NCBI RefSeq assembly: GCF_014639275.1
Contig: NZ_BMFW01000034.1
Span: forward strand, 1-35,870
From: Arthrobacter liuii
GTDB taxonomy: Bacteria; Actinomycetota; Actinomycetes; Actinomycetales; Micrococcaceae
Direction: 5' to 3'
Length of the DNA: 35,870 nt
In this document: positions 16,610 to 25,467 of the stretch, piece by piece
Layout of the letters: each line of letters starts with the position of its first letter
Numbering within the stretch: position 1 is the first letter of the stretch
Position numbers and translations under genes: made by a program
Notes under the pieces: generated by a model
The model's database searches: none
What the model was told of the DNA's origin: nothing
The model's input: only the letters and a program-made list of their open reading frames with translations

Positions 16610-16630
16610 GCTCCTGCAGCCTGTAGGAGC
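16610..16630. promoter_or_regulatory. 21-bp imperfect palindrome, candidate operator
   Basis: GCTCCTGCAG and CTGTAGGAGC flank a single central C, with one mismatch in ten pairs, about 105 nt upstream of the DoxX-like gene. It could be a second operator in the same divergent region or a transcript hairpin. Confidence 0.4.
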
Positions 16631-16734
16631 AGTAAGGGCTCATGAGGACGACGTCGCCGTCGTGATTCGAAAGGGCTGTCCTAGAATGGCCCCGAAGGCT
16701 TGATCCCGCTTCATTGATCTAAGGGTTCATCACC

Positions 16735-17313
16735 GTGAGTCATGAAAATGTAACGCCGGCGGCCACCACCGCGGCCCGCACCCTGTTCCGTGCCGCACTG
16801 GGCGGTGTGCTCGTCGCCCACGGATCGCAGAAACTCTTCGGATGGTTCGGCGGCGGCGGTATTAAGGAGACGAGCAAGGGCATGGATGCCATGGGCTTCC
16901 GCCCTGCGAGGACCAGTGCCATGTTGGCCGGTCTCGGCGAAGCGGGCGCCGGACTGGCGCTTGCTCTGGGCTTCGCCACGCCGGCGGCCGGAGCGGTCGC
17001 CGCCACGACCATGGGGGTCGCTGCCAGCGTGCACGCGCCGAACGGCTTCTTCGCCATGGACGGAGGCCTGGAATATCCGGCCGTACTCGGACTGGCGGCC
17101 ACGTCCTTCGCGATCGGGGGACCAGGGCGGCTTTCCCTTGATGCCCTCACCGGTCATGTTCTCGACAAGCCGTGGATGCGGGCAGCCGCCGTCACTGCCA
17201 TACCGGTGGCTATCGGTATCCAGATCTACCGTCGCCGCAATGCGCTGGCTGCAGACCACATGCCGGCCTCGAGCGCCACCGCGGCGGATGGCGAATCGTC
17301 TTTACCGGCCTGA
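16735..17313 (+). CDS. DoxX-like membrane protein
   Basis: This 192-residue protein shows the DoxX family opening (RTLFRAALGGVLVAHGSQKL, FGWFGGGG), followed by hydrophobic segments (AGLGEAGAGLALALGFATPA, AVAATTMGVAASV) and ending in a short basic, then Ala/Ser-rich tail. Four membrane helices are expected. DoxX proteins are linked in some bacteria to redox or oxidative stress complexes, but most are uncharacterised. The start is GTG 16735 with AAGGG upstream. The promoter region shared with the SDR gene carries two palindromes, so the two may be co-regulated. Confidence 0.82.
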   Translation: MSHENVTPAATTAARTLFRAALGGVLVAHGSQKLFGWFGGGGIKETSKGMDAMGFRPARTSAMLAGLGEAGAGLALALGFATPAAGAVAATTMGVAASVHAPNGFFAMDGGLEYPAVLGLAATSFAIGGPGRLSLDALTGHVLDKPWMRAAAVTAIPVAIGIQIYRRRNALAADHMPASSATAADGESSLPA

Positions 17314-17612
17314 ACCGACGTCAGGCTGCCAGGACCATTTCACGACAACCACCATGGCCGGGGGCGTTGCCTGCAACTTGGCAACTTAGCGTTCGAGGAC
17401 AATGTAGTCGAACAAAAGGAAGCGTGGACAGTGTCCGCACTACTCGCCTTGGACTGCCCCGTAGAGTCTTCGAACTGCTCGGGACCCCCATGTTTTCGCG
17501 GCTTGCCAGTGTTTGCAGAGGCTGGGATGCAACTTTGGGGTGAACACCCCGGCAGCCGATGGCCGAGGGAGCGACCGCCGAGCACGCCGCGCGGCCGTAT
17601 GGGGAGACCCTG

Positions 17613-18185
17613 TTAGGGGGACAGGATCAGGTCAAGCACTGCTGGAAAGCTGGTGACGCCATCTTCTGCCATGAAGTGTCCGGCTTCGGGGTGGATCTGC
17701 AGCCGTGCCTGGAGGCTTCTGGCAAGGCTATCCGACGCTTCCGGTGGAACGAAAGGGTCCGTTTCAGAGCGGATGACAGTCCGCTTGCGAATGCACTCTG
17801 CCAGGCCTTCGACCTCCACCCCCTTTGCCAGGTATCGATCAAGCTCCGGCAACGCCTCGAGCGGTTCGATGAAGCCGGCTACCAGGACGAGTCCGCCCAG
17901 CTGCCACGGCTGCGGGAGGGCTGCCAGGACCCGCAGTACGGTGATCACCCCTAAAGAGTGCGCTATTATCACCGTTTCCTCATCCGGCACCCCAACCGCC
18001 CTACTTACAGCGTTCTCCCATGCTGTTGTCTCCGGATCGTCCGGGTCAGGGAGCGGAACAGCCGTGACGTCCACGCCCGCGGACTGAAGTTCGCGTTGGA
18101 GCGAGGGGAACCAGTTCGCGTCCGGCGCTGACTCGTACCCATGGACGATGACGACACGCTGGACGGGGATCGATTCGGCATCCAT
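17613..18185 (-). CDS. RBBP9/YdeN-type alpha/beta hydrolase
   Basis: This 190-residue small serine hydrolase has VVIVHGYESAPDANWFPSLQ at the N-terminus, the nucleophile Ser in IIAHSLGVIT (about residue 75), Asp in SETDPFVPPE (about 145) and His in PEAGHFMAEDG (about 170). Motifs and length match the RBBP9/YdeN family of cytoplasmic esterase-like proteins, whose natural substrates are mostly unknown. It appears intact, and its start ATG 18185 lies in a gene-poor stretch. Confidence 0.85.
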   Translation of the reverse strand: MDAESIPVQRVVIVHGYESAPDANWFPSLQRELQSAGVDVTAVPLPDPDDPETTAWENAVSRAVGVPDEETVIIAHSLGVITVLRVLAALPQPWQLGGLVLVAGFIEPLEALPELDRYLAKGVEVEGLAECIRKRTVIRSETDPFVPPEASDSLARSLQARLQIHPEAGHFMAEDGVTSFPAVLDLILSP

Positions 18186-18346
18186 TAGGCAGACACTACC
18201 GGATGGGCCACCGCTATCCCTTTGCTACTGCTGATCAACGTTGCCGCCGCCTTGGGTGTAACCCTGAGCAGGCGGTCGGCCGGGCCGAGAAATGCGCGGC
18301 AATGCGTCGTGGCCAGCACGATTTTTCGGCGAGTGTGGCCCGGGTT

Positions 18347-18558
18347 TCAATAGCTGGGGCTAGCGGGAGTGCGAGGGGGTTTTCCGTTTGGCCCACAGCA
18401 CGGCGTTCCGGCGGTCGGTGAGGGGCAGTAAAGGTCGATGCCTTCGGCGAGCCGGCAGCCGTTGCAGATGACGGTGCTGACAAGGTCTTCTGGGTCGGCT
18501 TTTCATGGACCGCATGTGTGTGGACGGGGCGGCTGCCATCCCCGCCAACGGTCGACAC
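18347..18558 (-). pseudogene. Cys-containing small protein remnant
   Basis: From a GTG at 18558 the frame encodes VSTVGGDGSRPVHTHAVHEK. One base later in register, the DNA encodes ADPEDLVSTVICNGCRLAEG and DLYCPSPTAGTPCCGP, ending at a TGA at 18347. One additional A in AAAA near 18498 would make a single 70-residue protein with five Cys, possibly a small metal-binding protein. No family is recognised and the start is uncertain. The rest of 18186-18751 shows no gene. Confidence 0.3.
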
Positions 18559-18751
18559 CTTGAGTTCGTGTAAACGTCCACGTCGCGGCGCCTGCCATAG
18601 AAACCTGATTAGGGAGCTGCCCTGCCGTTTGTCCCTGTGGGGCTCTTGACGTAGGGGTCAACCTTGGCGGTGTGGGCTGCGGTACCTGTCGCGCTTGTTC
18701 AACGGCCGGCAGTCGCCGCCTTCAGGATCAGTTCAGGGGCCTAGCATGTGC

Positions 18752-19603
18752 CTATGTGCAGGGCGCAAGGGCTCCTACTCTCCGGCACGGAGAGGCCCAA
18801 CCGCCCGGAGATCTTGCATCGCGAGGCCGGGGTAGGCGGGCAAGCGGGTCCACGCCCAGTGGCAGAAAAGCGATTTCCCCCGCCAGTCCGTTCGCACCGG
18901 GCAGCGGTTGGCCATCACGAACGACTGCCGCGCCAACGCCTCTGCCGACCGACAGCAAGACGAAGTCTTTGGCCCCATCGATGTTTCTCGCTTCGGCTTC
19001 TCCCAGTACAGCCAGATACACGTCCTTCATGATGAGGAAGTTCGGCCCAAACAAGTCGTGCAGGGCGGTCAGGGTCGACTTGTCGTCCCAGCCAGGAAGG
19101 TTGGACGCATGCTGAAGGCGACCCGAAGTCGCGTCGACGACGCCCGGGCTGCCCATGACGGCGTACACGATAGCTTCTCTGGCCAGGGACTCCTGCGCCA
19201 GCAGTCCGTTCAGGGCTCCCGTCAACGCGTGCAGCATGTCCTCGGCCGACCCCGACTCCGACCGGGCACGGAACGTACCGCGGGGTTGCCCGTTCAGGCT
19301 GCGCCGCCCGAGCCGCACCCACTGCGTCCAGACGTCGATGGACAAGACCAAACCGGCGCGCTCGTCGATTGCCCAAAGCAATGGAGCTTGACCGGATCGA
19401 CCTGCCTTGGAGCCCCTTTCGCACACAAAACCCGCTGCCTCGAGGCTCCGAAGGGCAGATCCAACTGTTGGCTTGGACAGACTGGTCCTCTTCCCGATCT
19501 CCGGCGCGGTCGTGGGTCCGTAGATGCGAACGTCGTCGAGAACGACCCGTCCATTCGTGCGCTTCAAGTCTGTCGCCCGCACACCCTGTGCCAAAGAATT
19601 CAC
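18752..19603 (-). pseudogene. ROK-family transcriptional regulator, C-terminally truncated
   Basis: The N-terminal winged helix-turn-helix (RTNGRVVLDDVRIYGPTTAP, TSLSKPTVGSALRSLEAAGF) is followed by the ROK sugar-kinase-like domain: LVLSIDVWTQWVRLG (the ATP/sugar-site opening), GSPGVVD, NLPGWDDKSTL, LLSVGRGVGAAVV and GANGLAGEIAFLPLG. After GVDPLA the frame appears to change at CCC: the next frame gives AYPGLAMQDLRAVGPLRAGE and then a stop. Even when repaired, the protein ends about 70 or more residues short of a normal ROK regulator. Start GTG 19603 was chosen because AGGA lies 7-8 nt upstream and it gives the usual N-terminus. It is probably non-functional. Confidence 0.7.
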
Positions 19604-19722
19604 TAAACATCCTGGAATCAAGCCGAAGTCAGGCACAAAGGTGCGCCGGCTGACTTTCGTCGACCTTAACAGCCAGCCGGGCGAATACTTCGCTCCGTCA
19701 TCTGAGCCTGCATCGCGCGGCA

Positions 19723-19899
19723 CTACACCCCGCCCCGCCAAGGCGAATCATCCAGGGCCGTGCCGTCCTTCATGAAGGCGATTGGGTAGGAAGAAGTCGA
19801 CGGGTCCTTGTCCTGCAGGGAGTAGATGAGGAGGTTGCCGATGGAGGGCGGGCCGGGGAACGAGTCGTGCTTGCTGTTGCTGAGTGGGAAGGCGGCCAT
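19723..19899 (-). pseudogene. Possible coding remnant of unknown family
   Basis: The frame from ATG 19899 (AAFPLSNSKHDSFPGPPSIG, NLLIYSLQDKDPSTSSYPIA) to the TAG at 19723 has strongly GC-rich third positions over almost all 58 codons, typical of real genes here. No ribosome site precedes the ATG, so it may be the tail of a larger lost gene. No family is recognised. Confidence 0.3.
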
Positions 19900-20343
19900 G
19901 CTTTGCGGTAGGCACAGGACGGCTGGTTCGGCGGGCAGACAGTCGAGTCGATGCGCGGGGGAGCTGGCGTGGTGCATGGAGGCCAAAGCCTTCCGCAAAC
20001 CCGTTTGGCACCCGGACGCTCGCCTGCCACGACTGGGTCTTCCGGGTATCCTGCAGCTGTCTGCCGGTCGTTGTCCTGGCTCCAGCTAGTACGACAGGAC
20101 GGGTTTCGGGATCAGCGGCGGAAAGACGCGCTGTCGGTGCCCTTACTTGACACGCGGCTCAGTGTCCTATTGGATAGGCCAGTCGGCCGAATGTGACGCG
20201 CAGCACGGGGGTATCCCCATCGCAACGTTGCTCGACCAAGGGAATACCAGCCCTAACTTTTAGTGTCCCAAATACGAGTCTGTGCTGTGCCCTGACACCG
20301 TCGGCTACCGCATTGCAGATTTAGCCGCAAGTGAGGAATATCA
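19900..20343. other. Upstream region of the atoE-like gene, no gene seen
   Basis: No convincing coding frame is seen. The stretch ends with the GAGGAAT ribosome site of the carrier gene. It should hold that gene's promoter, but no clear -35/-10 pair could be picked out. Confidence 0.4.
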
Positions 20344-21780
20344 ATGTCATCTGTGCCGCAGCCGGCCATGACCGGAGCCACAAGTACTGGGATCCGTCGA
20401 AGAAATTTGATCCAGCGGTTCACCGACCTTTGTGTCCGGTATGTTGAGCGGTTCATGCCTGACCCGTACCTCTTCGCCGTCATTCTGACGCTGGTTGTGG
20501 TGGTCATGATTCTGCTCTGGGTGCCGGGTGCTTCGGGATCCGGAATCATCCAGAGCTGGTATCAGGGCGTCTGGGGAACCAACAACATCTTCACCTTCGC
20601 CCTCCAGATGGTGCTCATTCTGGTCAGCGGGTACACCCTGGCCGAGGCTCCAGTCGTTAAGAAGGGCCTGAACTGGCTCGCGTCCAAGCCGCGCAACCAG
20701 GTCGAAGGCGCCTTGCTGTGCTTCGGTGCGGCCGCCGTCGCAAACCTCCTGAACTGGGGCCTGGGCCTTGTGGTCGGCGCGCTGCTGGGGCGTCGCGTCT
20801 TCGCCAGGCTGTCCAACGCGAACTTTGGCTACATGATCGCTGCCGGATACATGGGCTACATGTTGTGGACCAACGGGCTGTCCAGTTCGATCGCCCTGGC
20901 CAACACCGATACCACCAGCAAGCTGAACGTTATTTACACGCTGACGCACCAGGTGGTTCCGCTGGACCTGACCATTCTCCAGCCGTACAGCTACGTCACA
21001 GTGATTGTCGCGGTTGCGGCCCTCGCCTTGCTCATTTGGAAGATGGCCCCGCACGAGACCGACGACCAGGTTGACCGCGAAGCGCTGCTCGCGAGCGAGC
21101 CCGCTGAAGCTCCCCGCAACGAAGGCCCGAGGACCTTCGCTGATCGCCTTGAGGGTCTCTGGATCCTGAACGTCGCCCTGTTCCTGGCCGGTGCCACCTT
21201 CTTCGTGATCAGCGGCTTCGCGCTCAACATCTCGTCCATGGTCATGCTGTTCACCATCCTGGCCGCTGCCCTGCACGGCACACCGATCCGTTTCATCCGT
21301 GCCTTCACCGAAGCCGCCAAAACCTGCGGTCCGCTGTTGCTGCAGTACCCGCTTTACGGCGGCATCGTGGGGCTTCTGGCCTACGCACCGGACACCCACA
21401 CCAGCCCTCTCCAGGTGATTATCTCATCGGCCATTGTTGCCGGAGCTTCGGTGGCGACCCTTCCCTTCCTGAACTTCCTCGGCTCAATCGTTATTTCACT
21501 TTTCATCCCCTCCGGCGGCGGGCACTGGGCGGTCCAGGGACCGATCGCCGTCGAAACCGCCCTGCAGATGGGCCAGTCATCGCCGGCCTACCTGGGGAAG
21601 ATCTCCATGTCCGTCGCGGCCGGCGAAGCTGTGGCCAACATGATCCAGCCCTTCTGGCTGCTGCCCGTGCTGGCCATCGCCAAGCTGAACGTCCGTAGGG
21701 TAATGGGTTACACGGTTGCAGCCTTCCTCGTTGGCTTCGTCATCTTCGGTGTCGCCATGTTGGTCGTCCCGTATGTCTAG
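20344..21780 (+). CDS. atoE: Short-chain fatty acid transporter, AtoE family
   Basis: This 478-residue integral membrane protein of the AtoE/short-chain fatty acid carrier family has about 12 hydrophobic segments. Family features include FMPDPYLFAVILTLVVVVMI near the N-terminus, NWGLGLVVGALLGRR near 140, YMGYMLWTNGLSSSIALANT near 175-190 and FIPSGGGHWAVQGPI near 390, a conserved polar loop. Known members carry short-chain acids such as acetoacetate or butyrate across the cytoplasmic membrane. The start ATG 20344 follows GAGGAAT. The last codons overlap the amidase start by 8 nt, so the two genes form an operon, which suggests that the acid taken up, or released by the amidase, is related. It appears intact. 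Confidence 0.88.
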   Translation: MSSVPQPAMTGATSTGIRRRNLIQRFTDLCVRYVERFMPDPYLFAVILTLVVVVMILLWVPGASGSGIIQSWYQGVWGTNNIFTFALQMVLILVSGYTLAEAPVVKKGLNWLASKPRNQVEGALLCFGAAAVANLLNWGLGLVVGALLGRRVFARLSNANFGYMIAAGYMGYMLWTNGLSSSIALANTDTTSKLNVIYTLTHQVVPLDLTILQPYSYVTVIVAVAALALLIWKMAPHETDDQVDREALLASEPAEAPRNEGPRTFADRLEGLWILNVALFLAGATFFVISGFALNISSMVMLFTILAAALHGTPIRFIRAFTEAAKTCGPLLLQYPLYGGIVGLLAYAPDTHTSPLQVIISSAIVAGASVATLPFLNFLGSIVISLFIPSGGGHWAVQGPIAVETALQMGQSSPAYLGKISMSVAAGEAVANMIQPFWLLPVLAIAKLNVRRVMGYTVAAFLVGFVIFGVAMLVVPYV

Positions 21781-23113
21781 CACGGGCCGGCCCCAGACGC
21801 AGGCGACGGGGTCCCCTGGGGCTGCCGTCCTCGACGATGTCGCCTCCGGCCGAAGGACGGTCGCCGAGATAGCCCAGGCACACCTGGACACGATCCGTGC
21901 CCTAGAGCCCGAAATCCAGGCTTTCGTGCATCTGGATCCGAGGGCCGTGCGAGCTGCGGCCCGTGAACTTGACCGGGTTCCGCCGGGTTCCCCCGAACGG
22001 CCTCTCCTGGGGTTGCCGGTCGGCATCAAGGACCTCATCGACACCGACGACCAGCCCACCGAATACGGTTCCCGGTTGTTCGCGGGCCACCGTCCAGCCC
22101 GCGATGCGGCTGTGGTGCGTATGCTGCGCGACGCCGGAGCGCTCGTCACCGGCAAGACCGTCACTACAGAGTTCGCTTGCTTCAGCCCGGGGAAGACCAG
22201 AAATCCCGTGGACCTGGAACGCACTCCGGGCGGCTCCTCGAGCGGCTCGGCGGCGGCCGTAGCAGCGGGAATGCTTCCTGTTGCCCTCGGAACCCAGACC
22301 GCAGGCTCGGTCATCAGGCCTGCCTCTTTCTGCGGCATCGTGGGATTCAAACCCACCTTCGGCGCCATCGACCGCGACGGCGTCTTCCCGATCAGCGAAA
22401 CGCTGGACACCGTGGGGCTGCTCAGCCGCAGCGTTGCCGACGCGTCTGCTGTCTTTGATGTTGTCCGGAGCAGTGCCTCCCGGGGCAACGGACGAACCGG
22501 CTTTGTCCGGGGAGTCGATGCCGCGACCAGGATCGGCTTCGCCCGGCCCGTCGAATGGGAACGGGCCGACCCCTCGACGCGCGAAGGTATCGACGCGCTG
22601 AGGCTGAAGTTGATGGACAGTGGCCTCGAAGCACTCGAAACAGCCCTTCCCCCTGACTTCGACGGTCTCACCGCCGCCCAATGCCTCGTCATGGATTTTG
22701 AAGTCAGCAAGGCCCTCAAGAGCCGGTGCGAAAAAAATCCTGAAATGGTGAGCGAAAGCCTTCTGGAAGTCTTGAGGCGGGGTGCTTCCATTTCGGTAGC
22801 AGATTACTCGGCGGCGATGGAATTGGCCGAGCGATGCAAGGCCATGCTTCCTGACTTATTCGATGGCGTCGACGCCCTCTTGGTTCCGGCAGTCATCGGT
22901 GAAGCCCCTCGGGGGCTGCAGGCAACAGGGGACCCGTTGTTCTGTCGTTCCTGGACCCTGCTCCAGTGCCCCGCAATATCGCTTCCCCTTCTGCGCGGAC
23001 CCAACGGACTGCCCGTTGGCGTCCAGCTGGTCGGCAACCTAAATACGGACGATAACCTGCTCAAAACGGCCCAGACCCTGATGGACTGGAGCGTTGAATT
23101 CGCGCAGCCATAG
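21773..23113 (+). CDS. Amidase signature enzyme
   Basis: This 446-residue amidase-signature hydrolase has the Ser-cisSer-Lys triad: Lys86 in LPVGIKDLIDT, the cis-Ser in TPGGSSSGSAAAVAAG (about 155) and the nucleophile Ser178 in TQTAGSVIRPASFCG. It cleaves amide bonds to an acid and ammonia or amine in the cytoplasm. The C-terminal part (QCPAISLPLL, GPNGLPVGVQLVGN) is typical of the family. The start ATG 21773 overlaps the end of the transporter gene, implying translational coupling. GatA is unlikely, since no gatB or gatC lies nearby. The natural amide is unknown; the link to a carboxylate carrier hints at a short-chain acid amide. Confidence 0.88.
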   Translation: MSSTGRPQTQATGSPGAAVLDDVASGRRTVAEIAQAHLDTIRALEPEIQAFVHLDPRAVRAAARELDRVPPGSPERPLLGLPVGIKDLIDTDDQPTEYGSRLFAGHRPARDAAVVRMLRDAGALVTGKTVTTEFACFSPGKTRNPVDLERTPGGSSSGSAAAVAAGMLPVALGTQTAGSVIRPASFCGIVGFKPTFGAIDRDGVFPISETLDTVGLLSRSVADASAVFDVVRSSASRGNGRTGFVRGVDAATRIGFARPVEWERADPSTREGIDALRLKLMDSGLEALETALPPDFDGLTAAQCLVMDFEVSKALKSRCEKNPEMVSESLLEVLRRGASISVADYSAAMELAERCKAMLPDLFDGVDALLVPAVIGEAPRGLQATGDPLFCRSWTLLQCPAISLPLLRGPNGLPVGVQLVGNLNTDDNLLKTAQTLMDWSVEFAQP

Positions 23114-23408
23114 AACACGTCAGGAGTGCTGGCATACGGATCGATGTCCCCCATTCTCGCCCTGCAGGCGGGGGAGCTCGAACAGCCGTTCCGAGCGTGT
23201 GTTTGGGTCTCGGGCTTCGTCTCGCAGGTCAATCATGGGACCCGTGGTGCGGGGGCGCCCCTTTGGGGAACCGTATTGGCCGGATGCCTCCCTCTTGGTA
23301 CTTCAGAACCTATGGTGGTCACTCCGATGGCAACCAAGGCGCGGTCCTCTCGCTGCGGGCCCTCACCCCAGCCCCCCCGCGTCTGGGCCGGCGGCGCATC
23401 GTTAAGCA

Positions 23409-23450
23409 GCAGGGTCCTAGCTTTCCCCAGAGAAAGGGCTAGGACCCTGC
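23409..23450. terminator. Bidirectional terminator between convergent operons
   Basis: GCAGGGTCCTAGC at 23409-23421 and GCTAGGACCCTGC at 23438-23450 form a perfect 13-bp stem, extendable by TTTC/GAAA with a small bulge. It lies between the amidase end and the fumarylacetoacetate hydrolase end, where two transcripts meet. There is no long T run. No gene is seen in 23114-23503. Confidence 0.7.
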
Positions 23451-23503
23451 ATTGGAGCTCCTAAGTACTCAGGAGCTACCTCACGAACAAGCTGCCGGTC
23501 TCC

Positions 23504-24379
23504 CTAGGTAAGGGTGTTGACCAGCGCGCCGATTCCTTCGATTTCGACCTGGACTTCGTCGCCAGGTGCCAGCCATTTCCGGCTTTCCTGCGGGTATCCC
23601 AGGATGACGCCGTCCGGGGTACCGGTGAAGATAAGGTCCCCTGGCTCCAGGGTCATGTATTTGGAAATGTAGCTGATCAAGTGGGCGCAGTTGAAGATCA
23701 TGTCTTTGGTGTTGGCTGACTGACGGAGCTCACCGTTGACTGTGCATGAGATTGCCAGGTTCGCGGGGTCGATCTCGTCCCGGGTCACGAGGGCGGGGCC
23801 GACTGGGGCGAAACCGTCGGACGACTTCCCAAGCATCCACTGTCCGGTGCGAAACTGAAGGTCCCTGGCCGAGAGGTCGTTTCCGACGGTGTAACCGAAG
23901 ACGTAGTCCAGGGCTTCGTCCTCGGAGACATTGCTGGCCTGCTTTCCGATGACTGCGACGAGTTCGGCTTCGTAGTCGAACTGTGTTGCTCCTGCCGGCA
24001 GGCGCACGGGTTCATTGTGTCCGGTGAGCGCGTTGTTGAACTTATTGAACAGGATCGGAGATTTTGGAATCTCCATCTTTGACTCCGCTGCGTGGTCGAT
24101 GTAGTTCAGGCCGACGCAGATGATTTTCTCGGGGTGGAGGACGGCGGGGGCGAAACGTGCCTCCTCTTCGGGAGTAAAGAGATCGTCCACGCCGCTGGTC
24201 TTGTCATATAGGTTCTTGATGCGTTCGAGCCCGGGTTCTCCCTGCGCAATGAGTTCCTGCACGTCTCCGGGGACCTGCTCGCTCAGCTTTGCTGCTGCGC
24301 GGGGGATGCTGAAGATGCCGCGATCTGTTTTCAGTCCCAGCGCTGGACGGTTGTCTTCATAGAAATGGAGCAGATGCAT
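23504..24379 (-). CDS. Fumarylacetoacetate hydrolase family protein
   Basis: This 291-residue protein has the FAH fold. The divalent-metal ligands are Glu137 and Glu139 in DYEAEL and Asp168 in VGNDLSARD. Other family motifs are ICVGLNYIDHAAES, SDGFAPVGPALV and IFTGTPDGVILG. Family members hydrolyse or decarboxylate beta-diketo acids or oxaloacetate, isomerise aromatic ring-cleavage products, or dehydrate sugar acids. It is the last gene of a five-gene minus-strand operon, 11 nt after the Ldh-type dehydrogenase stop, so its substrate is probably the keto acid that enzyme makes. It starts at ATG 24379 after GAAAGGA. It appears intact. Confidence 0.87.
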   Translation of the reverse strand: MHLLHFYEDNRPALGLKTDRGIFSIPRAAAKLSEQVPGDVQELIAQGEPGLERIKNLYDKTSGVDDLFTPEEEARFAPAVLHPEKIICVGLNYIDHAAESKMEIPKSPILFNKFNNALTGHNEPVRLPAGATQFDYEAELVAVIGKQASNVSEDEALDYVFGYTVGNDLSARDLQFRTGQWMLGKSSDGFAPVGPALVTRDEIDPANLAISCTVNGELRQSANTKDMIFNCAHLISYISKYMTLEPGDLIFTGTPDGVILGYPQESRKWLAPGDEVQVEIEGIGALVNTLT

Positions 24380-24390
24380 GGTGTGTCCTT

Positions 24391-25467
24391 TCAGGCAGCG
24401 GGGAGGTTGTTGATCAGGTCCTCGCTGACGCCGGCTTGCCTTGCCAGCGCCATGAGGCCTTCGGTGACGGATGCGGGCAGGCTGATTCCGTCGTGGGTGT
24501 TTTTGTCCTTGGCGCGCAGCTCGATCTCGCCCGGCATGTGGATCGCGTCGCTGCCGGGTGCCAACGCTGAGCTCTTGATCTGGTTGATGTAGCGGTCCAC
24601 GGATGCTTTGAAGATTTGCGGGTCCAGGAAGGCGGAGACCTTGATGGCCATGAAGAAGTGGCTGATTCTGTTCGGGCTTTCCAGCTCCTGGTACATGGAG
24701 TGGATGTCGGTGCCGAACTCCCCGCCGCTCAGGAGCGCGGAAAGGACCTCAACGATGATTGCCAGGCCGTAGCCCTTCGGGCCGCCGACGGGGAACAGGG
24801 AGCCGCCGTTGATGACTTCGTCGGGCACGGTCGTCGGCTGGCCGTTGCTGTCCACGCCCCAGCCCTCAGGGATGGCTTCTCCTTTGCTCTTGGCGTTGAG
24901 AATCTTTCCGAGGGGGACCACGCTGGTGGCCATGTCCACCACGATCGGGCGGTGGGTCAGGGAGGGGACAACAACTGAGAGCGGGTTGTTGCCGATCCGG
25001 GCTTCCGCTCCGCCCGGCGCTGGCATGAGCGGTTCGACGTTACTCACGGTGATGCCGATCAGATCGTGTTCCGCCAGTTGGGCGGCCCAGTAGGCTGCTG
25101 CGCCGAAATGGTTGCTGTTGCGGACACTGACCGCAGCGAGCGGGGTGTCGTTCGTCTTGGCGAGCAGGATGTCCACGGCGCGCTGGGATACGACCTGTCC
25201 GAAGCCGTTGTCGCCGTCGAGGACCGCTGTTGCGGGTGTCTCACTGACTGTCTTCAGTTCCGGCGTGGGGTTCATGACGCGGTTGTTGAGGCGCTGCAGG
25301 TATGTCTCCATGCGGAGGACACCGTGGCTGCTGACACCGCGCAGGTCTGCGTCGACGAGGGAGTCGGCGACGATCCGGGCGTCCGGTTCCGGCAGTCCGT
25401 TCTTGTGGAGGATTCCTGCGGTCAGTTCCAGAAGGTCGGAGGCCTGGATGGCATGGGATTCGGTCAC
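24391..25467 (-). CDS. Ldh-family (malate/L-lactate/sulfolactate-type) 2-hydroxyacid dehydrogenase
   Basis: This 358-residue NAD(P)-dependent oxidoreductase belongs to the structurally distinct Ldh family (YlbC/ComC/AllD type). Recognisable parts are SLVDADLRGVSSHGVLRMET, the active-site SVRNSNHFGAAAYWA with its His, IGNNPLSVVVP, IVVDMATSVVPLGKI and GGPKGYGLAIIVEVLS. Such enzymes interconvert 2-hydroxy and 2-keto acids such as malate, ureidoglycolate, sulfolactate and 2,3-diketogulonate. The start overlaps the MFS carrier stop by 4 nt (ATGA), so translation is coupled. The substrate is probably what the MFS protein imports, or a derivative of it. It appears intact. Confidence 0.87.
   Translation of the reverse strand: MTESHAIQASDLLELTAGILHKNGLPEPDARIVADSLVDADLRGVSSHGVLRMETYLQRLNNRVMNPTPELKTVSETPATAVLDGDNGFGQVVSQRAVDILLAKTNDTPLAAVSVRNSNHFGAAAYWAAQLAEHDLIGITVSNVEPLMPAPGGAEARIGNNPLSVVVPSLTHRPIVVDMATSVVPLGKILNAKSKGEAIPEGWGVDSNGQPTTVPDEVINGGSLFPVGGPKGYGLAIIVEVLSALLSGGEFGTDIHSMYQELESPNRISHFFMAIKVSAFLDPQIFKASVDRYINQIKSSALAPGSDAIHMPGEIELRAKDKNTHDGISLPASVTEGLMALARQAGVSEDLINNLPAA

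Noticed and set aside
18347..18558. WhiB-type iron-sulfur regulator
   Set aside because: Cys residues are present, but the spacing and the GVWGG turn of WhiB proteins are missing.
20347..21399. 350-codon minus-strand frame opposite the transporter gene
   Set aside because: Composition is typical of antisense frames, and the plus strand is a clear membrane carrier.
21577..22791. Long open frame on the minus strand opposite the amidase gene
   Set aside because: It is Ser/Arg/Ala-rich with no domain, and is the expected antisense shadow of a GC-rich gene.
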